A stretch of 55,471 bases of DNA from Phycisphaerae bacterium (GTDB lineage Bacteria > Planctomycetota > Phycisphaerae > UBA1845 > JAFGLZ01). Made by a program: the position numbers and the translations under genes. Below are positions 17,602 to 24,036 of this stretch, piece after piece. The number at the start of each line of letters is the position of its first letter. Position 1 is the stretch's first letter. The stretch spans positions 1 to 55,471 of the forward strand of contig JAFGLZ010000113.1 in NCBI GenBank assembly GCA_016927755.1, in the 5' to 3' direction. The notes beneath the pieces are model-generated. The model was given only the letters and a program-made list of their open reading frames with translations. It had not been told where the DNA came from and did no database searches.

Positions 17602-18449
17602 AGCCTCGTCTCCCCGAGCACCCAAGCGCTGGCCTCCACGGTGACGAGTCGATCACCCAAGGCCAGTTGCCCAAGCGTGGTCCGCATCGATCCGATCGTC
17701 CGCTCGCCGATCAGAGCGGCCTCGCTGTTCGAGTTGCCGCCGGGAGGGCTCGCCGCGATGGCGTAGCGGATCCTCACGTCTCCGTTAGTCGTCCTTGGCA
17801 CCAAGCTGACGCGCACCCGGGACGCTACCTGCGCCCCAGGAAGGTCGATCTCCGCCGGACTGTTCACGCGACACACGATGAAATAGGCCTTTGACTCCCC
17901 CGTCGGTTCCTCGGCTCGAATCAGACGCAGCGCCACGCCGACCGGCCTGCCCGTCTCCGCCTCCCGTCGCGCGGGTGAGACCCGAATGTGCTGATCGTCG
18001 GCAGCGTACCAGCCCAGTCGCCCGGCCACGGATTCGTGCAGCTCGAATGCCTTGGCCAGCTCACGCATCTGCTCTGCCGAAACGCCCCGTCCCGGCGAGA
18101 CACGATCCTCCGTTGTCACCTGGTGTGGACGACCTCTTTCTCCGGCCGCCCAGAACCCGACCAGGACCAGTAAACCCCCGATCACCGCCGCCGCCCCGAG
18201 CGAGACCACCCTCCGGGGCACATGCCTCAACATCGGAGAATCCGCCGGGGCAGACGCTATCACGATCGTCCGGTTCGGACATTGCTGCCGAATCGGTGCG
18301 AGACGTTGCCGCATCTCGAGCAGCCCCTTCAGCAGACCACGCCCCCTCTCGTCGTCCAAGATGCTCAGAAGGACCACGTTCGCCTCGTCGCTGTCCAATT
18401 CGCCGTCGACCAGTTGCGACAGAAGCGTCTCATCTCGTTCCCAATTCAT
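17598..18449 (-). CDS. Transmembrane anti-sigma factor
   Basis: 283 residues from ATG 18449, which overlaps the sigma-factor stop (ATGA), so translation is probably coupled. The N-terminal cytoplasmic part 'LLSQLVDGELDSDEANVVLL' resembles RseA-type sigma-binding domains. No HxxxCxxC zinc motif is present, so it is not of the ZAS class. A single membrane span ('VVSLGAAAVIGGLLVLVGFW', about residues 82-105) is followed by an outer domain of about 175 residues, with beta-rich segments ('SKAYFIVCRVNSP', 'VRVSLVPRTTNGDVRIRY'), that could sense the signal. It presumably sequesters the neighbouring ECF factor at the membrane. The in-frame extension to 18635 lies inside the sigma gene and is rejected. 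Confidence 0.75.
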   Translation of the reverse strand: MNWERDETLLSQLVDGELDSDEANVVLLSILDDERGRGLLKGLLEMRQRLAPIRQQCPNRTIVIASAPADSPMLRHVPRRVVSLGAAAVIGGLLVLVGFWAAGERGRPHQVTTEDRVSPGRGVSAEQMRELAKAFELHESVAGRLGWYAADDQHIRVSPARREAETGRPVGVALRLIRAEEPTGESKAYFIVCRVNSPAEIDLPGAQVASRVRVSLVPRTTNGDVRIRYAIAASPPGGNSNSEAALIGERTIGSMRTTLGQLALGDRLVTVEASAWVLGETRL

Positions 18450-18973
18450 GGCGATGCCCTCTCTGCTGTGAGGTCCCGCATCTGATCGAGTAGAACCTTC
18501 CGCGCGCGGTTGACCCGTGACGCGACTGTCCCCCGAGGCAACCCCTCGATGTCGGCGGCCTCGTCGTAGCTGTAGCCGTCCAGTTGAGTCAGCACGAAGG
18601 ACCGCCGCAGCTCCGTCGGCAGCGCGCCGACCCAAGCCGACGCTGTCCGATATAGGTCCAACATCTCGGCCCGAACCGACGGCGACGACTCCGTCGAGAC
18701 GAGCATCTCGGAAAGGTCCCCCTCCGTGCCCAGATCCCTACCGGCAACTCGGCGCTGCCGCCGCAAATGATCCCTGGCCGCGTTCACGGTGATGCGATGC
18801 AGCCAAGTCACCACCGCCGAGCGCCCGTCGAACCCCCTCACGCCACGAATCGCCTTGACGCATGCCTCCTGAACCACGTCGTGGGCGTCGTCCGGATCCC
18901 CGACGACGCGTAGCGCGACGCGGTACATCCGAGGCACGTGCCCAACCAATTCGCCCGCCAGCGACTCGCTCAT
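18446..18973 (-). CDS. ECF-type RNA polymerase sigma factor
   Basis: 175 residues. Region 2 is clear: 'RMYRVALRVVGDPDDAHDVV' followed by 'QEACVKAI', with the region 2.3-2.4 segment 'VVTWLHRITVNAARDHLRRQ'. Region 4 is 'LPTELRRSFVLTQLDGYSYD' and 'IEGLPRGTVASRVNRARKVL', a standard HTH. Length fits the ECF group. ATTAGGAG lies 6 nt upstream of the ATG. It heads the operon with its anti-sigma factor and probably controls the operon through the ECF-type promoter at 18998-19027. A downstream target set cannot be read from this window. Confidence 0.92.
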   Translation of the reverse strand: MSESLAGELVGHVPRMYRVALRVVGDPDDAHDVVQEACVKAIRGVRGFDGRSAVVTWLHRITVNAARDHLRRQRRVAGRDLGTEGDLSEMLVSTESSPSVRAEMLDLYRTASAWVGALPTELRRSFVLTQLDGYSYDEAADIEGLPRGTVASRVNRARKVLLDQMRDLTAERASP

Positions 18974-18997
18974 CCCAACTCCTAATACCTGTCATCC

Positions 18998-19027
18998 ATT
19001 AGACGGCGCACAAGCGATCTGTTTCCC
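18998..19027 (-). promoter_or_regulatory. Candidate ECF autoregulatory promoter
   Basis: On the minus strand GGGAAAC (19027-19021), a 15-nt spacer and CGTCTAAT (19005-18998), about 25 nt before the sigma-factor ATG. It matches the general ECF pattern (GGAAC/GAAAC ... CGTC), for example the SigW/SigV-type TGAAAC-N16-CGTA/C. The short leader and position support autoregulation of the sigma operon. Confidence 0.55.
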
Positions 19028-19355
19028 GAGAATCTCAACCGACATCACCTCTGCTCGAGGCGTCCCGTCTCAACCTCCCGCTGCATCATAAGTCGAAGCC
19101 TCCTTCGCCGCAGCCGAAACAACGCTTTCGCGGCCCCCCCCACCGCGCCCCCCTCTACCCCTCGACACGCCACGCATCCCCACCGTTCTCCCGTCGCATG
19201 ATGAAGCAACGATCACGCCGTACCCCCGGTTCCACGCCCGAAGCGGCTGCCTTGGCCGCGCCAAACCCCTCCGCCCATTGGGAGAACACTACAAGGTATT
19301 AACGGCCGCCTTACTTATCAGACCAGACGAGGCGTACGCAAGCCGAAGTATATCC

Positions 19356-19385
19356 TTGACAGGCAAGCACCTCTCAGTGTATAGT
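19356..19385 (+). promoter_or_regulatory. Strong sigma70-like promoter of the GntR gene
   Basis: TTGACA (19356-19361) and TATAGT (19380-19385) with an 18-bp spacer, near consensus. It lies 75 bp before the GTG of the GntR gene and directly abuts a perfect palindrome. The rest of 18974-19459 (leftward ECF promoter apart) shows no gene. Confidence 0.6.
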
Positions 19386-19399
19386 GCTTCTATAGAAGC
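19386..19399. promoter_or_regulatory. Perfect 14-bp palindrome, candidate GntR operator
   Basis: GCTTCTATAGAAGC is self-complementary over 14 bp. It begins immediately after the -10 hexamer and so covers the expected transcription start. A bound repressor would block initiation; autoregulation by the GntR protein encoded downstream is the simplest reading. The sequence differs from the FadR-type TGGTnnnnACCA operator. Confidence 0.5.
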
Positions 19400-19459
19400 T
19401 TGATATTGATCTATCCTATCTAAGCGGTCGCCGCCCACGGACCTTTCGGAGTCGCTGCC

Positions 19460-20299
19460 GTGTCCGCGAGTCTGCAGGACCAAGCCTACGACCACCTCCG
19501 ACGCTTCCTCATCGCGGGACGTTGGCCCGAAGGCGCCCTCCTGCTCCCCGGCAAGCTCGCCAGTCGGTTGGGTATGAGCCCCACGCCCGTCCGAGAGGCC
19601 ATCATTCGGCTGGAGAGCGAAGGCCTCGTCGAGACCATCCCCAAACGCGGCGTCCGCCTCCGGCGATTGACCCGTGAGGATCTCGAGCACGCCTTCGATC
19701 TCCGCATGGTCATCGAAGGCGGCGCCGCGAGATTCGCGGCCGAGCGCATCACCCAACCGGAGCTCACCGACATCGAACGCAACCTGGCGGAGCAGCGGGA
19801 GGATCTCTCGGCCGTCCGTCATGTCTTGCGCGAGACGCCCGAGGCCAGTCGCCAGGGAACGCTCCTCAGTGGAACCATTCACGAACGTGGCGCCAGACTC
19901 AACGTCGCGTTCCACCTGGCATTGATGCGGGCCTCCCGAAATCCGCGACTCATCAAGATCGTCGGCGATCTGCACGTGCTGACGGTCTCGCTCCAGGATC
20001 GCGTCCACCCCCCCGGCGAGCCCATCCTGTGGCGGATGGCAAGGGACTATGCCTTCCATCGATGCATCGTGCGCGCGCTACGACGTCGAGACGGGCGGGC
20101 CGCCCGAAAGTGGACCGAGAAGCACGTTCTCGACGCCAAGAAGTATCACCTGGCCGGCTTCGATTGGCGCAGGCGAGAAAGAAACCTGCGGCAGGGCAGC
20201 GCGGAGTGGTCACCCGAGACCCTCGAAGTGATCCTTCACATGGAGGATGGGCTCCGCCACGCTGCCGAGCTTCCGCCCGACGAACCGGCGGACGACTAG
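19460..20299 (+). CDS. GntR-family transcriptional regulator, FadR (FCD) subfamily
   Basis: 279 residues from GTG 19460 (GGAG 8 nt upstream). The N-terminal winged HTH is clear: 'LLLPGKLASRLGMSPTPVRE' followed by 'AIIRLESEGLVET' and 'PKRGVRLRRLT'. The C-terminal FCD ligand domain shows 'DLRMVIEGGAARFAAERI', 'NVAFHLALMRASRNP' and 'YAFHRCIVRALRRRDGRAAR', so the Asp/His residues that usually bind a metal in this subfamily appear present. FCD regulators respond to carboxylic or sugar acids. The effector and targets are unknown; an adjacent palindrome suggests autoregulation. The product is longer than typical (about 230 residues) because of an insert near 'RETPEASRQGT' and a C-terminal tail. Confidence 0.9.
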   Translation: MSASLQDQAYDHLRRFLIAGRWPEGALLLPGKLASRLGMSPTPVREAIIRLESEGLVETIPKRGVRLRRLTREDLEHAFDLRMVIEGGAARFAAERITQPELTDIERNLAEQREDLSAVRHVLRETPEASRQGTLLSGTIHERGARLNVAFHLALMRASRNPRLIKIVGDLHVLTVSLQDRVHPPGEPILWRMARDYAFHRCIVRALRRRDGRAARKWTEKHVLDAKKYHLAGFDWRRRERNLRQGSAEWSPETLEVILHMEDGLRHAAELPPDEPADD

Positions 20300-20354
20300 G
20301 ACAGACAGGGAAGGACCCCGCCGCGACCGGCAGTCGCCATCGTCGCGTCTACCT

Positions 20355-20375
20355 GGGAACTGGGAAACGGGAAAC
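20355..20375. repeat. Short direct repeat GGGAAC/GGGAAAC/GGGAAAC
   Basis: Three near-identical units in the leader of the lectin gene. The GGGAAAC unit equals the -35-like element of the ECF promoter at 19021-19027, but no CGTC -10 element follows at the right distance. Confidence 0.3.
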
Positions 20376-20421
20376 GGAGCTTCTCGATTCAATAAGGAAC
20401 ACAGCACCAGCTCTCGCGAGA

Positions 20422-20443
20422 CGCCCGACGGTGGAGTCGGGCG
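20422..20443 (+). promoter_or_regulatory. Leader hairpin before the lectin/PEP-CTERM gene
   Basis: CGCCCGAC and GTCGGGCG form a perfect 8-bp stem with a GGTGGA loop, 37 nt before the start codon at 20481. It could be a terminator of the upstream gene or a leader structure affecting expression. Confidence 0.35.
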
Positions 20444-20480
20444 GAATCATCTCGGAGACATTGGTTGAAAGGAGAGGGCC

Positions 20481-21407
20481 ATGAAGACTTCTGTGGCATG
20501 CTTGGGCTGCATCGCGGTTGCCTTGGCGGCAAACTCGGCAATGGGAGCCCCGACCTGGTACGCCTACGACGGAAAGTACTACGCGCTCAGCGAGACGTCG
20601 GGGGATTGGACCCAGACTGAAGCGGAGGCAGTCAAACTCGGTGGACATCTGGTCGCCATTGACAGCGCTCAGGAGAACGCGTGGCTGCTCTCCACCTTCC
20701 CCCAGTCCGCATTCATCGGCCTCTATCAGACGTCCAAGGATGACGAGCCCGCCGGAAACTGGGCGTGGAGCAGCGGCGACCCCGTCGCATACACCAACTG
20801 GCGCCCCGGACAACCCGATGACTACCTCGGACAGAACGAATACGGCCAGATCAACGTCGGCTCGGTCGACGGATTGTGGGACGACGTCGACGTCATCGGC
20901 TTCCCCGAGGATCAGACCTACGAGGGAATCATGGAGGTCGCCGATCTGACATGGTTCACCTATCAAGGCCACAAGTATGCCCTGACGAGGACAACCGGCG
21001 ATTGGGCCGACCTGGAAGCCGAAGCCCAGGTCTTCGGCGGCCATCTCGCTACCATCAACTCCGCCGACGAGAATGCCTGGCTGCTCAGCACCTTCCCCCA
21101 GAACTCGCTCTTCATCGGCCTGTATCAGCCCGATGGGTCCAGCGAGCCCGACGGCGGCTGGAGTTGGGTCAGCGGCGAGCCCGTCACGTACCTCAACTGG
21201 GAGCCTGGCCAACCCGACGGATTCATGGCTGAGGACAACTACGCCATGATGAACATCGGTAGCCTCAACGGGCAGTGGCATGACGTAGGGCCAACGGGCT
21301 GGCCTCTCGGAAGCGCCTATCAGGGAATCATCGAGGTCCCCGAGCCGACGACCTCGATCCTGATCCTTCTCGGTGCCGCCCTCGGTCTCCGCCGGAAGGC
21401 GCGATAG
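20481..21407 (+). CDS. Secreted protein with two C-type lectin domains and PEP-CTERM anchor
   Basis: 308 residues with a signal peptide ('CLGCIAVALAANSAMGA'). Two tandem C-type lectin-like domains follow (about 23-150 and 152-285), each with the conserved order 'W..AE..A..LGGHLV.I.S..EN.WL', 'FIGLYQ', 'W.W.SG.PV.Y.NW.PGQPD' and a C-terminal 'G.W.DV' stretch. The tail 'VPEPTTSILILLGAALGLRR' is a PEP-CTERM signal: PEP motif, hydrophobic span, basic end, handled by exosortase/EpsH-type systems. AAAGGAGAGG precedes the ATG. It probably binds extracellular or cell-surface glycans; a strong hairpin 50 nt after the stop may end transcription. No exosortase gene is in the window. Confidence 0.93.
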   Translation: MKTSVACLGCIAVALAANSAMGAPTWYAYDGKYYALSETSGDWTQTEAEAVKLGGHLVAIDSAQENAWLLSTFPQSAFIGLYQTSKDDEPAGNWAWSSGDPVAYTNWRPGQPDDYLGQNEYGQINVGSVDGLWDDVDVIGFPEDQTYEGIMEVADLTWFTYQGHKYALTRTTGDWADLEAEAQVFGGHLATINSADENAWLLSTFPQNSLFIGLYQPDGSSEPDGGWSWVSGEPVTYLNWEPGQPDGFMAEDNYAMMNIGSLNGQWHDVGPTGWPLGSAYQGIIEVPEPTTSILILLGAALGLRRKAR

Positions 21408-21456
21408 CCCAAGACCCAAGTTGGTCCACGCGGAATGCCACAATCGCGGCAGCGGC

Positions 21457-21487
21457 GCCCGGGGGCGTCTCATCAACGCCCCCGGGC
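21457..21487 (+). terminator. Strong hairpin after the lectin gene
   Basis: GCCCGGGGGCGT and ACGCCCCCGGGC form a perfect 12-bp stem around a 7-nt loop, 50 nt after the lectin stop codon. There is no T-tract, so factor-independent termination is uncertain, but this is the strongest stem noticed in the window. Confidence 0.5.
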
Positions 21488-21494
21488 CGAGCCT

Positions 21495-21800
21495 GCCGAC
21501 GACTACTGCCAGGCCATCCTCACCAACGGCGTGGACACCATCTTCCTGGCCGACGTCCACGGCGACGCCCTAAACGCCCTCGACAAAGAGACTTTCCTCC
21601 ACTACGAGGCCGCGATCCCCGACCAGTGGACCCAGGTCTGGCTCAGGATCCTCAGCCACACCAACTCCAGCACGAACGCCGAGTCGGTCGATTTCGACCA
21701 CGTCTTCTTCACCGGCGTCTACGTCCCGGAGCCCGCCGGTATCGCCCTCTTCGCCCTCACCGGCCTGATCCTCCACCGCCGGCGACCCCGCAACGCGTGA
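21495..21800 (+). pseudogene. 5'-truncated PEP-CTERM protein remnant
   Basis: The frame encodes the end of a secreted protein: 'DTIFLADVHGDALNALDKET', 'WTQVWLRILSHTNSSTNAES', 'DFDHVFFTGVYV', then the PEP-CTERM tail 'VPEPAGIALFALTGLILHRR'. Many planctomycete PEP-CTERM proteins end in such a beta-sandwich piece. No signal peptide or good ribosome-binding site precedes it: the upstream part of the frame is arginine/proline-rich and runs into the hairpin at 21457-21487, and the lectin gene ends only 27 nt before the frame's first ATG (21435). The most likely reading is a gene that lost its 5' part; it is not a frameshifted part of the lectin gene. Confidence 0.55.
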
Positions 21801-22299
21801 TCTCGCGGGGGCAAGGCAGGGCTCCCGCTGGAAGTACCGATCTGTTCGCCCAATCGCCCCAACAGCCGGAGCGCTGATCCCCTTCTTCACCTCTGGAGGG
21901 ATACAGCCTTGCCGCACCTGCCAGACAAGACCCCTACGCTCGACCCCCCGGGCATGCGACCGCGACCTCTTGCAGGGAACGCAAAACGCTGCATTCCGCT
22001 GCATTCCGCTGCATTCCGGGGCATTTCGGGACATTGTGGGACATTGGAGGCCATTGCGTAGGTTCAGGGTGCTAAGAGTGGCTTATCTCGGCGCCATGAC
22101 GCCGGACTGGCCCCAAACCGACGCTCGCGTAGCCCATGTGCCGCGCCCCGCTCGAAACCCGACGTCCCCGTCGCCCGGGTCGCTTGACCGACTCCACCGC
22201 CCTCGGTACTCTCGCCCCGTGGTCGGTGGGTCCTTACTTCTCTGGCTTCAGCTTTCGACCGGTGCGTAGCTTCTCGCACCGCACCCGGAGGTAACTTAC
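21801..22299. other. Gene-free spacer with a phased 10-bp repeat
   Basis: No convincing coding frame. It holds the decanucleotide repeat at 21991-22060 and, just before 22300, the ribosome-binding site GGAGG of the PurF-like gene. No good -35/-10 pair was recognised. Confidence 0.5.
21991..22060. repeat. Degenerate 10-bp tandem repeat (seven units)
   Basis: Seven consecutive 10-nt units each carry CATT at the same position: GCATTCCGCT, GCATTCCGCT, GCATTCCGGG, GCATTTCGGG, ACATTGTGGG, ACATTGGAGG, CCATTGCGTA. Divergence increases to the right. The period equals one helical turn. Confidence 0.75.
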
Positions 22300-23829
22300 A
22301 TGGGCGGTCTCTTCGGATCCGTGTCCTTGACTGATTGCGTTCAGGACGTCTTCTACGGCGCGGACTACCACTCTCACCTCGGCACCCGACGCGGAGGCCT
22401 GGCCATCGCCAACGGCGCAGGATTCAACCGGGTCATCCACGACATCACAACCTCGCAGTTCCGATCGAAGTTCCAAACCGACATAAGCGAGATGCACGGC
22501 CACTGGGGCATCGGCGTCATCAGCGATACCGAGGACCAGCCGCTCATCATCGGCAGCCACCTCGGACTCTACGCCATCGCCACCGTCGGACTCATCCGGA
22601 ACGCCGAAGAGCTCGCCCGAAAGGCCCTCCGGCAACGACGCACCCACCTCTCCGAGATGAGCGGCGGAGAGATCAACCCCACCGAGCTCGTCGCCACGCT
22701 CATCAACCAGGAAGACACCTTCGAGGACGGCATCAGAAACGCCCAGGAGTCCATCGACGGTTCCTGCACGATGCTGCTGCTCACCAAGCGAGGCCTGTAC
22801 GCCGCTCGAGATGAGTACGGCCGGACCCCGCTCATGATCGGCCACAAGCCCGGATCCTTCGCCGTCACGATGGAGACCTGCGCCCTGCCCAACCTCGGCT
22901 ATCAAGCCACCAAGTCCCTCGGGCCAGGTGAGATCGTGCGGATCACCCCCGAAGGCATCGAGCAGCGGAAACCCCCGGGCGACTGCATGCAGATCTGCTC
23001 GTTCCTGTGGGTCTACTACGGATACCCCGCCTCCAGCTACGAGGGCGTCAACGTCGAACAGGTCCGAAACCGATGCGGCGCGCTGCTCGCCCGCCACGAT
23101 GACGTCGAGGTCGACCTCGTCGCCGGCATCCCCGATTCCGGCACCGGACACGCCATCGGCTACGCCAACGAAACGCGGATCCCCTACGGCCGGCCGTTCG
23201 TCAAATACACGCCCACCTGGCCCAGGAGCTTCATGCCCCAGGATCAGCCCACGCGCGACCTCGTCGCCGGAATGAAGCTGATCCCCGTCCGCGAGCTGAT
23301 CGAGGGCAAACGCCTGCTCTTCTGCGAGGACTCGATCGTTCGAGGAACGCAACTCCGCGACACCATCAAACGGCTCTACGAGTGGGGTGCCAAGGAGGTC
23401 CATATGCGGCCCGCGTGCCCGCCCCTCGTGCATGGCTGTCCCTTCCTGAACTTCTCGCGGTCCAAGTCGGAGCTCGACCTCGCCGCGCGCCGGGCGGTCC
23501 AGCACCTGGAGGGCGACGGCGAGCCGGATCTGACCCAGTACACCTGCTGCCGGAGCGAGAAGTACCACGCCATGATCGACCACGTCCGGGAGCAACTGGG
23601 CCTGACAACGCTGAAGTACCAGGCGCTCGAGCACCTCGTCGAGGCGATCGGTCTGCCCAGGGAGAATCTCTGCACCTACTGCTGGGACGGAATGGACAAT
23701 CGCCCCGGCGCGATCCCGACCCCGACCGCTACCCAAGACGAGGAGACGCAACCCGAGGATACCTGTTCGGCGGCCGGCAAACTCCGCCGCTCCGTTCGCT
23801 GCCCCACGCCGAAGCATCGGGTCAGTTGA
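22300..23829 (+). CDS. PurF-like amidophosphoribosyltransferase homologue lacking the catalytic N-terminal Cys
   Basis: 509 residues; GGAGG 8 nt before the ATG fixes the start. The Ntn-glutaminase fold is recognisable ('DYHSHLGTRRGGLAI', 'GHWGIGVISD', 'ARDEYGRTPLMIG'), as is the type I phosphoribosyltransferase domain with the PRPP loop 'CEDSIVRGTQL' (about 342-352) and 'VAGIPDSGTGHAIGYA'. PurF normally begins MCG with Cys as nucleophile; here it begins 'MGGLFGSV', so glutamine hydrolysis should be lost. Cys near 'QICSFLWVYYGYP' (about 233), 'PACPPLVHGC' (373/380) and 'LCTYC' (458/461) match the Fe-S ligand layout of Bacillus-type PurF. Such MGG-type homologues exist in anaerobic bacteria as I recall; their reaction is unknown. 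No purine genes nearby. Confidence 0.85.
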   Translation: MGGLFGSVSLTDCVQDVFYGADYHSHLGTRRGGLAIANGAGFNRVIHDITTSQFRSKFQTDISEMHGHWGIGVISDTEDQPLIIGSHLGLYAIATVGLIRNAEELARKALRQRRTHLSEMSGGEINPTELVATLINQEDTFEDGIRNAQESIDGSCTMLLLTKRGLYAARDEYGRTPLMIGHKPGSFAVTMETCALPNLGYQATKSLGPGEIVRITPEGIEQRKPPGDCMQICSFLWVYYGYPASSYEGVNVEQVRNRCGALLARHDDVEVDLVAGIPDSGTGHAIGYANETRIPYGRPFVKYTPTWPRSFMPQDQPTRDLVAGMKLIPVRELIEGKRLLFCEDSIVRGTQLRDTIKRLYEWGAKEVHMRPACPPLVHGCPFLNFSRSKSELDLAARRAVQHLEGDGEPDLTQYTCCRSEKYHAMIDHVREQLGLTTLKYQALEHLVEAIGLPRENLCTYCWDGMDNRPGAIPTPTATQDEETQPEDTCSAAGKLRRSVRCPTPKHRVS

Positions 23830-23862
23830 CGCCCAAACAGGAGGGAGCCGGCCGGTTGTAAC

Positions 23863-23879
23863 GCAGGCTTCCGGCCTGC
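23863..23879. repeat. Intergenic palindrome GCAGGC-TTCCG-GCCTGC
   Basis: Perfect 6-bp stem with a 5-nt loop, 34 nt after the PurF-like stop. It could serve as a terminator stem (no T-tract) or be a dispersed intergenic element like those at 5201 and 5339. Confidence 0.4.
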
Positions 23880-24036
23880 CCGAAAGCCGCAAGGATGCTG
23901 GTCGCGCGAGAGCGCCCGACCGAATGGACACTCAGGCTGTATCCGTCAGTCGGGATTCCAGTACAATAACCTTCCGGTCGGCGGGGACCGTTCCGCCAAC
24001 CCGTGGGGGTGCCGGTGAGCCAATAGGGGAGCGATA

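Noticed and set aside
21991..22060. CRISPR array
   Set aside because: Units are 10 bp, directly abutting and without spacers.
22300..22308. Alternative upstream start restoring the catalytic Cys of PurF
   Set aside because: No in-frame MCG-type start lies upstream; the ribosome-binding site points to this ATG.
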